A DNA stretch of 64,000 nt from Cyanophora paradoxa. Taxonomy: Eukaryota > Glaucocystophyceae > Cyanophorales > Cyanophoraceae. The position numbers and the translations under genes are program-made. Positions 23,900 through 33,913 of this stretch are shown in pieces. The stretch is taken from contig QPMI01000472.1 in NCBI GenBank assembly GCA_004431415.1, forward strand, positions 124,001 to 188,000, given 5' to 3'. Position 1 is the first letter of the stretch; each line of letters begins with the position of its first letter. Under the pieces are notes generated by a model that ran no database searches, was not told the origin of the DNA, and saw only the letters and a list, made by a program, of their open reading frames with translations.

Positions 23900-24167
23900 G
23901 GAGATTGATTCAAGAGGGCGGTCCAGGGTGTGCGTGAGACGCGGTAACTGCTTGCAGTTACATCACCCAGGGACTCCCGGGCGATGTTGCCGCGTTGGCG
24001 GGGCGGTTTGGAGAGAGTGGCCGGCATACCTACGCAGACATCGCGGCGGACGCTACCTAGGCTGTCGCGGCCTCTACTCTCGCACTGGTGATCGCGCACG
24101 CAGCGCTACGCTGCGAGCTAGGCGGGTTGGCAGGCGCCTTCCTGTTTTTTTCCCACGGGGGGTATCC

Positions 24168-26315
24168 CCGTGCCCATCGGTGCGGGCTTTACCTCCTGAA
24201 GTCCGCTGGACGCCGGCCGACTCGGCGACTCCGCGCAGGGGACGCGCATGCCGGCGGGCTCGCCCACTTGCGAGGCCTGCCCGCCGAACACGGTTTCTGG
24301 GCCCGGCGCTTCCGATTGCAGCGCCTGCGAGGCGGGGTTTGTCTCCGACGATGGGCTGGCGTGCGCCGCGTGCCCGCCCGGGTTGTTCCGCGCGAGCCTC
24401 AATCCGAACGCGGCTTGCACGCCGTGGTACGTCAACGTCGAGGCTCTAGATCTGTCCGCGTTGCATCGAATAGTCGCGCTCCCCGCAGCCCATCGGGAAC
24501 GTACGCCCCCGGGAACGGGAGCGCGGTCTGCCAGGCCTGCCCGCCGCGAACGCTCTGCCCGGTCGCTACCAGCGAGCCGCACTTGCTCGACCTCTCCTCC
24601 GCGTCGCTGCGGTCGGAGCCGACGAGGCGCCGGGCGCGCCGCCGGGTGCTGGACTTCGATCCCGAGGACGCGAACCTGAACGGCGACCCGTTCGAGTACG
24701 GCAAGAACACGGGGACGGTCACTCAGGTCCGCGGAGCACACTCGAGCGTCCGCGTCGCCTATCCAACACGCGGCCGCGCAGGCCGTTGTCCGCACGGAGG
24801 AAGAGACGCTGGACCGCACCAACAGGGTACGATCCCACTTCAAACATTTGAGCCTCGCCCGTCCTCCGCTGAATTTCGCAGCTCTTCGCGATCATCGGGG
24901 CGGGCGCTGTGTTCGGCGTCGCCCTGGTCGGGCTCGCTGCTTTCCTCTACCTGCGCGTCCTGCCCGCCGCAAGCATCGACCAGCGCGCCGCGCGCTACCG
25001 GCGCGTCCAGCGCCTCCACCTCCTCTTCCGCGGTGCCTCCTCTGTGGTCGTGTGGCATCAACGGCGTGCAGTCTGACGCGATCCGCAGAGGAGGTGGAGA
25101 CGGACGAGACAAAGGATGAAAACACCGCGGAGGTGGACGGCAAGCAGAGCCAGACTGGCAAGCACGACGAAGCTCGAGCCCCGACGGACTCGGACGCGTA
25201 CAGGAAGGGCGATCAAAAGGGGCGGACGGTCTCCGGCGCCGTGTTCAGCCTCCTCGCCGTCGCCGCCGTCCTCGTCGCTCTGGCCTTCGTTTTTGTCCAG
25301 TACGCCATTGCGAACTACAGCATCGTCCAGAGGCGAGTCCGAACGTGAGAAGAATGGCTGGACAAAACGGCTGAGATCGCTTCGCGCAGCCTGAACCCCG
25401 GCGTCTCGCCGTCGGCGGGCAACATATCCGGCGCCTTCTCCTTCTCCGCCACCTTCCGCGGCTACCGGGGGGCCTGCGCCGCCAACGCCGACGCCGCCTT
25501 CGCCGCCTCCGGCATCGCCGGCGCGCAATCGATCAAGACCTCCCCGTACGACTCCGGCGCCTCGTGCAAGTGCGCTTCGCCCCGCCTCCGATCAAGCTCC
25601 GCGCTCCTAACTACAGCAGCGTCACCTGGACCTGCGATGCGTGCCGCATCTCGTCCATCTCCGGCGCAGGAGTCACGCTCCGCCTCACCTCCCGCCTTGC
25701 CTCCGCCGTGTCGATCCTCTACACCATCAAGGCGAGCGCGCCTTCCGACTCTGCAGACCGCCGTCGGCGCCAACCGCTGCGCAGGTACCGGAGCTCGTGA
25801 CCGCCGACGGGTTCGTGCAGACCTCGCGCAACGACACGTGAGCCTCGGCGGAGCTCGCCATGATTCCTGCAGCTGACGCCCGGCGCACAGGGTCTTCCGC
25901 GGCTCGACGGCCGTCCCCCTCCCCATGGCCCTCACCCCCATGCACTTCACCTCCACGGACGACGTGCGCCGCCCGCCCCGATCGACCCTTCTCGCCGCGC
26001 TCACTTCTTTCCGCGAAGGGCCGCCCGCGCTACTTCGCGGCGCTCTCCCTATCCGACACCGCGTCGGCCGAGCGAGACCCCGCCACCTTCGTGCGCGATC
26101 TCGACGGCCCGATTGACCTCTGCTCAAAGTCGGGCGCGCGCAGGGCCTCTGCTCGCCGAACCGCCCCCTGGCGTCCGCCGAGTGCGCCGACGAGTCGGTC
26201 GCCGCCTCCGCCACCTTCCGCGTCGCCGAGGCGCGACTTCACCCGACACTCTCGCGCCCTTCCTTACTTCTGACTGACTCCGGCGCCTCAGGTGTACGTG
26301 CTCGTCGACCGCAAG
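24168..26315 (+). pseudogene. Host Cys-rich receptor-like gene, 3' part up to the viral insertion
   Basis: It resumes after the 16-bp duplication with further GCC2/GCC3 repeats (CEACPPNTVSGPGASDCSAC, CAACPPGLF). Next is a segment with DPEDANLNGDPFEYG, then a hydrophobic helix (FAIIGAGAVFGVALVGLAAFLY, about 24895-24960) and a second one (VFSLLAVAAVLVALAFVFVQYAI, about 25240-25310), suggesting a membrane protein. More exon-like frames follow (SYSSVTWTCDACRISS region near 25610-25660; RYFAALSLSDTASAERDPA near 26025-26080). The last exon piece after a CAG (VYVLVDRK, 26291-26315) is cut by the viral hairpin. Frame changes between pieces reflect introns plus possible indels; I did not resolve every exon. 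Confidence 0.65.
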
Positions 26316-26400
26316 ACACATATTGAAAAACGAATTTAAATCCCTCCGCTTCGCGCTTCGCGCTTCGCTCCTGGATTTAAATTCGTTTTTCAATATGTGT
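26316..26400. repeat. Perfect hairpin at the host/virus junction
   Basis: Two perfect 28-bp arms (26316-26343 and 26373-26400; the left arm starts ACACATATTG) flank a 29-base GC-rich loop with three repeats of CGCTTCG. GC content changes abruptly here: GC-rich host exon on the left, AT-rich viral DNA on the right. It may be the fold-back terminus of the viral element or a MITE at the junction. Confidence 0.85.
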
Positions 26401-26885
26401 TAATTTAATACTAAAATACATATTTTTCGATTAATTTCTTTAACTTTTTATGCAAACTTTGTATAAAATAATGCAAACTTTGTATTAAAAATGAAAACGC
26501 GTTTACCAAAATGCATATTTTCGATTAAACTTCGATAGATTCAATTGATCTTTTATCGATTGATTATGTACTTTGTTGTTTACATACAAATCTGCGATAG
26601 ATTAACATTAAACTACTTAAAGAACGATATAATCGCGATTAATTCGCATAAATTCGCATAAACTCGATATATCTCTCATGTATTGAAGTAGACCACCGCC
26701 CATTCTGTATCGAAAAACGCAAAAAGTGTCACAGAGTTGCATGGTCTCCAATTGAACAATCGATTAGATTCCATATGTTCTATAAAACATAATAAATGAA
26801 TTCAAGTGTGACAGGTAGTATTCAAATGATATTCAGTAAGAGATATATTTGTTTTTGAGAAAGTCAGTAAGAGGGGTAGAATGTC

Positions 26886-27600
26886 TGTGACAGGTGTGAC
26901 AGGTGTGACAGGTGTTTTCAAAAGTCTGTCATTTTTGAAAAATTTAAAAAGTTTGAAAATAGGTGTCACACCTGTCACACCTGTCACACTCAATTAAACT
27001 ATCTGTCACACCCGATCTCCTTACCATTTTCAGTAAGACAGAAAAGTATTCATGAAATCGACTATTGTTGGGTGGATTTTGAAGGTGTCACACCTGTCAC
27101 AAAGACTGTTTTCAGTAAGACAACAATAAATTCTTGACAATCTCAGTAATAAATAGAGTCTTTTGTTAATTTGGTGTGACGGGTGTGACAGGTGTGACAG
27201 GTGTTTTCAAAAGTCTGTCATTTTTGAAAAATTTAAAAAGTTTGAAAATAGGTGTCACACCTGTCACACCTGTCACACTCAATTAAACTATCTGTCACAC
27301 CCGATCTCCTTACCATTTTCAGTAAGACAGAAAAGTATTCATGAAATCGACTATTGTTGGGTGGATTTTGAAGGTGTCACACCTGTCACAAAGACTGTTT
27401 TCAGTAAGACAACAATAAATTCTTGACAATCTCAGTAATAAATAGAGTCTTTTGTTAATTTGGTGTGACGGGTGTGACAGGTGTGACAGGTGTTTTCAAA
27501 AGTCTGTCATTTTTGAAAAATTTAAAAAGTTTGAAAATAGGTGTCACACCTGTCACAGGCGTCACAGTCAATTAAATAGGTGTCACACCCGATTATCGGA
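26886..27600. repeat. 289-bp tandem repeats with GTGTGACAGG inverted repeats
   Basis: Two full and one partial copy with a period of 289 (anchor GTTTTCAAAAGTCTGTC at 26914, 27203 and 27492). Each copy contains GTGTGACAGG iterations and, about 60 bases on, the inverted CACCTGTCACAC iterations, so each can form a stem. No gene is supported between 26401 and 27789. The same inverted module recurs at 36337-36443 and 51236-51327. Confidence 0.85.
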
Positions 27601-27789
27601 CCATTTTCAGTAAGCCCATCTGAAATTCTGAATTTCTCAGTGTCAACTAACTCGGAAATCGCAATACTCTATGTTTCTCCGATTTCTCCAACCCTGAAAA
27701 CACACCTGTTATTCTCTCATCTATCTCATGAGATACTCTCGTTTCGCCAAAAATTGACAAACGATTTCCCATCATGCTGTAAAGGAAAC

Positions 27790-28044
27790 ATGCCGATTAA
27801 CCAGCAATATCACAATTTCCATGGGACTTACATCTTGATTGTCAAGAAACTCCCAGAGCATTATGAGATCTTCCAAGAGATGGGATTGCGAATTACAAGG
27901 AGATCAACCCTTTGTAGATTCTTGAAAAAGAATGGTGCTAAATGGGATAAGACAATTCGCAAATGGTATACAGAAGATCCCAAGAGTCCCCTTCTGGATG
28001 TTTTCGAAACAGTGAATTTGGATCGGTTTAATCATTACCAATAG
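27790..28044 (+). CDS. Small viral protein of unknown function
   Basis: 84 residues from the ATG in AACATGCC (MPINQQYHNFHGTYILIVKK). An in-frame upstream extension to 27580 is possible, but it crosses the repeat region and has poor composition. Basic middle (GLRITRRSTLCRFLKK) and an acidic C-terminus. The 3' end overlaps the convergent minor-capsid gene by 17 bases. It does not match any family I know. Confidence 0.5.
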   Translation: MPINQQYHNFHGTYILIVKKLPEHYEIFQEMGLRITRRSTLCRFLKKNGAKWDKTIRKWYTEDPKSPLLDVFETVNLDRFNHYQ

Positions 28045-28960
28045 CCAGAAACTCCAACTGGAATGAGTTGTCTATCCCATTCATGTCTACAAGATCACCA
28101 TAATAATCTCTAAACTCAACTGTTAACTCTCTAATGACCAAATTGCGATCGGTTATTTTTATGTATTCACTGTGCTCTCCACTGTGATAAACATACTGTC
28201 CAATATCTTTACTTAATTGCAATCTGAGAATCGCCCCTTGATTCTGTGGTTGTGATCTTGGGACAATATTGTGGTTTGTAGCAAATGGGGAGAGTTCTTT
28301 AATGTGCATGTATAAATACTGTTCTGCATTCATATCTGTCATCTTGGATGCTTCTAACTTGTAGTTTAAGCGAGATGCCTCAAATTCATATCCTGTGAAT
28401 GTTATTCCCCATTGGGGATGGTTTGGGGTGATTGGTACTCCTGCAAAATAGAGGAAATTCTCTGGGGCATATAAAGACCTTGCAGACTCTGGGAAATCGT
28501 AGATGTGCTCAATTGAAGCGACCCAATCAACAGAACTCACCCCAAGAAGTTTACCCAATCGCTGTGTAGATGCTACCAATTCGAATTGAACATTACTGTA
28601 AAACTCTAACTTGTAGGAAGTAGGGTTGTAGTAGACCTTGAATGCATATGTGAGATTGTTGCTCCCAGTAAAGGTGAAATTCAGACCATAATTATATGGA
28701 CTGGTGACCCCGAAATGCCCTTGATTAATATACCCACTTGGGAGAAGGAAGACCTGTTTGGTTTCAGAGATGCCTTGGTAGAAGAATCTGACAAGAAGGT
28801 GGTCTGTTCCAATGGAATTATAGATGCTGTTGGGGATCTCTGCATACAAAACTCGACATTCTCTTGGTTTGGTTACTGGGGTTGTGAGTGCAACTTTGTA
28901 GGAGTTTTCTATTTGTCCATCTGATCGGTCTCTGCTATCTATATTGACCAGCCGAATCAT
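28028..28960 (-). CDS. Minor capsid (penton-like) protein candidate A, genome 1
   Basis: 310 residues and intact. It opens MIRLVNIDSRDRSDG, followed by ECRVLYAEIPNSIYN, an N-terminal pattern I associate with minor virion or penton-type proteins of polinton-like and large DNA viruses; the penton assignment is inference. The C-terminal half contains MNAEQYLYMHIKEL and ends with VEFRDYYGDLVDMNGIDNSFQLEF. It shares the AE-YNSI motif with its divergently transcribed neighbour, so the two look like distant paralogs. A close homolog (frameshifted) is at 62422-63353. It would be a structural protein of the icosahedral shell, probably at vertices. Confidence 0.6.
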   Translation of the reverse strand: MIRLVNIDSRDRSDGQIENSYKVALTTPVTKPRECRVLYAEIPNSIYNSIGTDHLLVRFFYQGISETKQVFLLPSGYINQGHFGVTSPYNYGLNFTFTGSNNLTYAFKVYYNPTSYKLEFYSNVQFELVASTQRLGKLLGVSSVDWVASIEHIYDFPESARSLYAPENFLYFAGVPITPNHPQWGITFTGYEFEASRLNYKLEASKMTDMNAEQYLYMHIKELSPFATNHNIVPRSQPQNQGAILRLQLSKDIGQYVYHSGEHSEYIKITDRNLVIRELTVEFRDYYGDLVDMNGIDNSFQLEFLAIGND

Positions 28961-28988
28961 TTTAATATATGTTTATAGATAAAAGAAG
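28961..28988. promoter_or_regulatory. Compact divergent promoter between the two minor-capsid genes
   Basis: Only 28 bases separate the two start codons. The stretch is almost pure A/T with TTTAATATATG and ATAGATAAAAGAAG next to the ATGs, and must serve both directions. The same arrangement and sequence recur at 63354-63382 in genome 2. Confidence 0.6.
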
Positions 28989-29998
28989 ATGCCTGTGGAT
29001 TACATTGAAGTGAGCTCTTTCAATACAATTTCGGGAGATGGACCTACTTCGAGTTTTATTGCTCGCCTCCCCAGCACATATGAATTTGTAAGAGCAGTAA
29101 GACTGGTCTCAGCAGAATTTTATAACAGCATTCCCATGGTGAGTGGTGAAACCAAACCAGGAGATGTGACAATAGATAATGCAATCTACCTTTATTGGTC
29201 TGAATATCTTTCTGGTGCAGGAAGCACTGGTATTCCAACTGATCGACCTGCTGCTGATTATGAATCATGGAAACACATTGTGATAAGTCGCAGCACACCC
29301 ATTCAAAACCACCAACAACTGGTGAATGTAATTAACTCCAAACTTGCATTGAGAGAGCCACCAGTAGCAATTCGCTGTAAATGGGATGATACACTGAAAC
29401 GAGTAATATTCCATTCCACCATACCGTTTTACCTGGCTTTCTCAACTGCAATAAACCCAACCCAGGCACAGATTCAGAGGTTTTTGAGTTCTGCTCGACT
29501 GCTTGGTCTTGATCCTGGGAGATATGGTAACACACCAATCCAATCACAGGTGTACAATACTCTTACTGATGGTATCTTCACTGGGTCGATGGTGCATGGT
29601 ATTATATCTTCATTTGAACCCGAGAAGACCAGGGATAGTGTCCTATTTGTGAGAGTAAAGGAGTTGGGTGATCTTGTGCAATGTGGTGATGGTCTCCTCA
29701 CTGGATATTTCCACAAAATCGTGGTTCCTGATAAAGATTATGGTGAGCATGTCGTTTATAATTCGACAGAAGCCCATCCGATTTATAAATACTATAACAA
29801 GAATCTGGGGCTCTCCACATTTTCGGTTGACATTGTGAATGCAATTAATGAACCAATTGATTTCGAGGTCAACCTGTCCACCTCACCTTCGAAATTCGAT
29901 ATGGTGATGAACCTGCTGGTGATCCTGTGTACGAATACTTCAAGAGGAGAATGGCGGAAACACATCCATCTTATCCGGTTATTGCGAATTTTGCGTAA
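28989..29998 (+). CDS. Minor capsid (penton-like) protein candidate B, genome 1 (one frameshift)
   Basis: It starts MPVDYIEVSSFNTISGDGPTSS, then VRAVRLVSAEFYNSIP, the same motif as its divergent neighbour. It includes RLLGLDPGRYGNTPIQSQVYN and TGYFHKIVVPDKDYGEHV. The uncorrected frame runs to 30017. Adding one T to the TT at 29895-29896 gives a more virus-like C-terminus (FRYGDEPAGDPVYEYFKRR...) and a stop at 29996-29998, leaving room for the capsid gene promoter. About 337 residues. The second genome has a homolog at 63383 onward. Likely a virion structural protein. Confidence 0.6.
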
Positions 29999-30052
29999 AA
30001 TCAAGGATCATTGGTGAATTTTTTATGTTGCAGTATAATAAAAGAGATAATC

Positions 30053-31424
30053 ATGGATATTACTTCGACCCTCCAACGTCTTTCTCTGAAAGAAGCTCTA
30101 ACAACCCAGAAGAAGCCAAGGCGTTCTTCTTGGACAACTCTCTCATGCTTGGTCTTGAATCCAAGTCGAAGCCAGTTCTTGTTGTTGTGAACCCAAGCAA
30201 CACTTTTGAGAATAATGCTGGAAATCGCATTTCTTTCAAGCTCCCTCGCTACAATTTCTGTGGAAAACTCGAACTTGCGTTTGACCTTCCAGCTGTCACT
30301 TTTGCTGGTGATACCGACCTTGTTCGCAATGGATACGTTCGCCCAGTTGGTGCTCTTGTCTCTCGACTTGAAATCACCTATGGATCTTACACTTTCCATG
30401 TGCCTTCTGATTTCCTTGCTCATTTCCCTCTTATCTATTACAGTGAGGATCAACTCGCCAAGAAGAAGCGTTCAATGGGAATGGTTCATGGTATCCCTGC
30501 CCATGGAACCAACCGACTTGGTGGGTCATTTTCACTGAAATCCCAGTCCCATGGCTAAACCACTACCTACCTCTTGGTGCTCTCTCAGAAGAAATGGTGG
30601 TAACTGTCTGGTTCAAGGATGCTGGAAAGGGTTATGTTGAGACTTCTTATGGTGGTCGTGCTCTTCCTGTTGTTGGTGGAACAGCTGCTGATAAGACAGA
30701 GGATGATGGACTTGGTGCTACTGCTAATGCTACTCTTGCCCATGTTGGTCAACAGATCACCACTTTTGGAATTGGTGCAACAACAAACCCCGAAATTAAA
30801 GTCACTTCTCCTCGTCTTTACATGCATGCTATTAATGTTTCTGATGAACTGTTTGCTACTGTCATTGAGAAGGTGAAGACCACTGGTATGGCTATTCCTG
30901 CTCTGGATATTGGTTTTGTTGACAGTGTCAATTTTGCTGCAAAAGGCAATGCTCAACCAAATCGTATTAACCTGTCACAGATCTCTGGTCTTGTCTATGG
31001 TCTTCTTGTTTCAGTTCGTGATGCCGCAGGTATTGATGGTTTCAATGGTTCCCACAGTGTCCTAAAAACGCATGCTAACTCAAAAGACATCACTTTCACT
31101 GTTGAAATTAATGGTCAACGTCTCTATGCTACTGAGCCCATCCCTCTCCTCAAAGGTGCCGAATTAATTGCGGATGCCTTCAAGTGCTCAAATATGGACA
31201 AGGTTGCAGACAAATATGTCCTCAGTGGTCTACCATTCTGTGTTGATGGAGAGAAAGCGATTCGCAACATTGCCCAGTCTGGCTATGTTGATCTCACGAA
31301 CTCCTCCTCTTCTTTCCTCACTCTATACATGCCTTCTGACCAGACAATCACAGTTAATGTTCGTGCTCTCATGCACAGTTTCATTATTGTTGACAAAGAT
31401 GGTCTCCGACGCATTAATCTGTAA
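30053..31424 (+). CDS. MCP: Major capsid protein, double jelly roll (two frameshifts)
   Basis: About 458 residues after joining three frames. I choose ATG 30053 (MDITSTLQRLSLKEALTTQ) because it sits just after an AATAAAAGAGATA motif like those before other genes. Frame breaks are at 30116 (a C missing) and 30529-30532 (a T missing). The first jelly roll holds ISFKLPRYNFCGKLELAFDL; the loop TEIPVPWLNHYLPLGALSEEM, before MVVTVWF, matches the PLPFWF..PLVALxY region of nucleocytoviral and polinton capsids; the C-terminus is NVRALMHSFIIVDKDGLRRI. It forms the hexon-like capsomers of an icosahedral virion. It sits between the minor-capsid genes and the packaging ATPase, the usual morphogenesis cluster. 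Confidence 0.78.
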
Positions 31425-31486
31425 AACCATGATCAGTAACATTTCGTTATTTTTATCTATCTTTATTAAGAAAGATCCACAAAGCC

Positions 31487-32268
31487 ATGAACGATTTGGA
31501 AGAATTTAATGCAGGCGAAATGATAACCCCACCATTTCGTGCTCTTTTCATAGGAAAGTCTGCAACAGGCAAGTCAGAATGTGTGAAATATTGGTTGAAA
31601 CAGCTGCATGATGCGAAAAAGATCGATACTGTTCTTGTTGTGAGTGGGACGTCCTTCAATCATTTCTGGGATGCAGTTGCAACATTGCAACTCGGGAAAT
31701 GGGATGCTGCTTACATTTCCAAATTACTGGATGAAAGGCAGGAGAAAATCGAAAAAGGGGAACCTGTGAATCAAATGTGTATTGTCCTTGATGATTTAAT
31801 AGATAATGAGTTAGTCGATTTAACTCGCGATAAAATTGTTGGCTCTGTTTTCAATAGGGGCGCCATGCGATGGTGTCCTGTGTCTGCATAACTCAGAAAT
31901 TGCGTAAGGTTTCTTCAACAATTCGAGTAAATTCGGATTATGCTGTGTTCCTGAGTGCTGCTAATCGCAAAGAACTCGAAGCAATTGAAGAGGAGTACAA
32001 TATCATGCGAAACAAGGACGATTTCTATAAGATGTTCGAGGAATATGTACACTCCTACCAATATATTGTGTGGTCTTCTGCAAATTATTCGGTGAACTAT
32101 TATGTTGATAAAGCGGATTTGGTCAAAGATTTCCCATTTCCTCGGTTCCACAGGAAGCCCAAAAAGAAAGAAGATGAACTACCATCTCCACAGAAAGAGG
32201 AAGCACCCAAAGAGGTCAAGAGTGGTGTTCATTCAAACAAACTGATGCGATATAAGAGAGGATTGTAA
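31487..32268 (+). CDS. A32/FtsK-HerA-type genome packaging ATPase (one frameshift)
   Basis: About 261 residues. Walker A is GKSATGKS (residues 23-30), Walker B is CIVLDDLID near residue 100, and the sensor-like stretch CVCITQKLRKVSSTIRVNSDY is typical of A32-type packaging ATPases. The frame breaks at 31857-31860, where GGGG should be GGGGG. Correcting it gives FNRGRHAMVSCVCITQK, the expected arginine-rich motif. The C-terminus is basic and Lys/Pro-rich (HRKPKKKEDELPSPQKEE). It pumps viral DNA into preformed capsids. It lies downstream of the capsid gene in the same direction. Confidence 0.85.
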
Positions 32269-32296
32269 AATAATCTCTGCTTCTTATAAATATACA

Positions 32297-33081
32297 ATGC
32301 CTTCGAAACGCAAAGTTGGCGTTCCTGCTGGTGCTATGTCATATTCTGCATCATCTGGAACCGGTTCTATTAACACAGATCCCATGAAATTCAATGGTGT
32401 CAATGAAGTGAAAGCATCACAGCAACAGGAGGATCCCTCAATGCTGCTTACGAAGAATCACCAGATGATAAAGCACCCCAAGCATCCACCAGTGATCAAC
32501 TCAATATTTCGCCCGAAACCTCTAAGATGAAGGCAGTTGGTGAAGGAGCTCGTCGAATTATTGGTGCTGCTGATGACAAAGGACTGGGTCTCCAAGATCT
32601 CTCACTTGCTCGCAAAGGTGAAGGTGTCTCCAAGGAATCAGACAAGGTAATTCAATCCATGGCTGGTGAGGTGACCTACAAGGTCGCACCTACACAGAAT
32701 ATCCACCGAATTCCCAAAGCCCAATGGGACGAAATGACTGCGAAACTGAAAGATCTGGAAGCGAAATCCAGTGCTCTTGAACAGTATGTCTCTGAGAAGA
32801 AAGAGAGAGCGAAATTGAAGGAGATGCTGCGAAAGGAGGTGTACAGAATGGGAATCACTGGTCTCCCAGATAAGCAATTCATTGGTAAGAAAGAGACTCA
32901 AATTGATGAGCAAGCAGTTGATGAGATGAAGACCAAAACCCAGAAGGGCACCATTGAACCTGGTGCTACCAAATCAGAGTTGATAAAGGTGTTGCCCCAA
33001 CAGTATATAAACGACGAGTTTGGCTTTAATTATCTTGCATTAAGAGAGAGAGCATCATGGATTTCTTGCGAAAACTCATAG
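32297..33081 (+). CDS. Putative virion-associated protein, coiled coil (one frameshift)
   Basis: About 262 residues, starting MPSKRKVGVPAGAMSYS after a CTTATAAATATACA box. The frame breaks at 32435-32437 (CCC for CCCC); joined, the reading continues AAYEESPDDKAPQ... to MKAVGEGARRIIGAADDKG. A charged segment (DEMTAKLKDLEAKSSALEQYVSEKKERAKLKEML) is predicted coiled coil by its heptad pattern. The family is not recognised. Its position in the capsid-ATPase cluster suggests a structural or assembly role. Confidence 0.6.
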
Positions 33082-33290
33082 AGATGTTTAATCTCCACAT
33101 TGTGAGCAATTGTCACAGTGGCTGCTGTGAAACCAAAGTCGAAATCGAATTCTCAGACACTGAAAGCCATGGATCAGGTGGTAGGAGATTATCCACAGAC
33201 TCGGTGGATTTCGAGGAGCATATTAAGACAGAGACAGTGAGGCGAAGGTCTGTATCTTTCACAGATCCAAAATTAAATATCGGTAATTAA
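33057..33290 (+). CDS. Small Cys/His-containing viral protein
   Basis: 77 residues starting MDFLRKLIEMFNLHIVSNCHSGCCETKVEIEF. Its ATG overlaps the end of the preceding gene by 25 bases, suggesting coupled expression. The CHSGCC stretch near residue 20 could bind metal. The C-terminus is Ser/Arg-rich with possible phosphorylation sites (RRRSVSF). No family recognised. Confidence 0.55.
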   Translation: MDFLRKLIEMFNLHIVSNCHSGCCETKVEIEFSDTESHGSGGRRLSTDSVDFEEHIKTETVRRRSVSFTDPKLNIGN

Positions 33291-33296
33291 TATCGA

Positions 33297-33410
33297 ATGC
33301 TCAGTCTCCCTGAGATCTATGCTATCCTTGAAAGGAAATCCGCTGAATATGCAACAGAAGCCGCAATAAAAAAGCGTAGACAGGAACTGGTCTCGATCTG
33401 CAAAAAATGA
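33297..33410 (+). CDS. Possible 37-residue viral peptide
   Basis: MLSLPEIYAILERKSAEYA... to a basic, helical C-terminus. It sits just after the previous stop, in the same direction, with viral-like codons. Too short to be sure it is expressed. Confidence 0.3.
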   Translation: MLSLPEIYAILERKSAEYATEAAIKKRRQELVSICKK

Positions 33411-33491
33411 CAAGGGATTTAAGGGTAAGGTGTGTTTGATTGGTGAACCCGGACAAATTATTTTCTCGTCCAAATATAAGGAACATATCAA

Positions 33492-33719
33492 ATGGAAACT
33501 GAATCTGTGGTCGAATTCGAACTTGCAATGAGCGAAATGGATCCCAATGAGAGGAAAAGGTTGTATGACCGCTTGTACTTCCAGAAACGCTATCAAGATG
33601 AGGAGTTCCGTGAATTATATCGTAAAAAGGCACTGGAACGATATTATCGCAGGAAAGCTGCTGAGATGGATCCCAATAATCCAGTAAAACGCCCAGTTGG
33701 TCGTCCCAGGAAATACTGA
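33492..33719 (+). CDS. Small basic protein with a C-terminal AT-hook
   Basis: 75 residues, highly charged, with a central Tyr/Arg-rich helix (RLYDRLYFQKRYQDEEFRELYRKK). It ends NPVKRPVGRPRKY, whose PVGRPRK core is a classic AT-hook for the minor groove of AT-rich DNA. It could condense the AT-rich viral genome or regulate its transcription. Internal ATG starts (MSEMDPNERKR) are possible. It lies just upstream of the helicase gene. Confidence 0.55.
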   Translation: METESVVEFELAMSEMDPNERKRLYDRLYFQKRYQDEEFRELYRKKALERYYRRKAAEMDPNNPVKRPVGRPRKY

Positions 33720-33913
33720 ACCGCCCCCAAAGTCCCAAATATCCGCTGAATCCTTTTTGTTACCATGATCGATCGACTTTTCGATGGATCATTACCATAT
33801 ATCGAGCGCCAATCGGAAAACCCAAAGGTATTTAAAGGTTAGCCGCCAAAAAATGACAAGGATCCGGAGAAATTAATTTCTCCATTAAGTATAAGAAGCC
33901 CCCAATTATCGAA

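Larger units (their letters stand above)
15875..24167 (-). mobile_element. Non-LTR retrotransposon (EN-RT-RNase H), insertion 2
   Basis: The whole element lies antisense to the host gene and is bounded by a perfect 16-bp target duplication CCGTGCCCATCGGTGC (15859-15874 and 24168-24183). It encodes, in order on the minus strand, an APE-type endonuclease, a reverse transcriptase with YADD, a long linker, and an RNase H with a Cys/His motif, spread over four frames by frameshifts. There are no LTRs, and I see no poly(A) tail at the 3' end (15875 side). The domain order fits the I/R1/Tad/L1-like classes; the clade cannot be fixed. About 250 bases at the 5' end (near 23900-24167) are probably 5' UTR. 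The 3' part contains a 24-C run at 16851-16874. Confidence 0.88.

Noticed and set aside
26316-26400. Hairpin as a bacterial-type transcription terminator
   Set aside because: The context is a eukaryotic exon/viral junction, the stem is AT-rich and there is no downstream T run with a gene ending here.
30025-31424. Frame breaks in capsid, ATPase, polymerase and integrase as programmed frameshifting
   Set aside because: They occur at different positions and bases in many genes without a shared slippery heptamer or structure, and most are explained by one lost base in a homopolymer.
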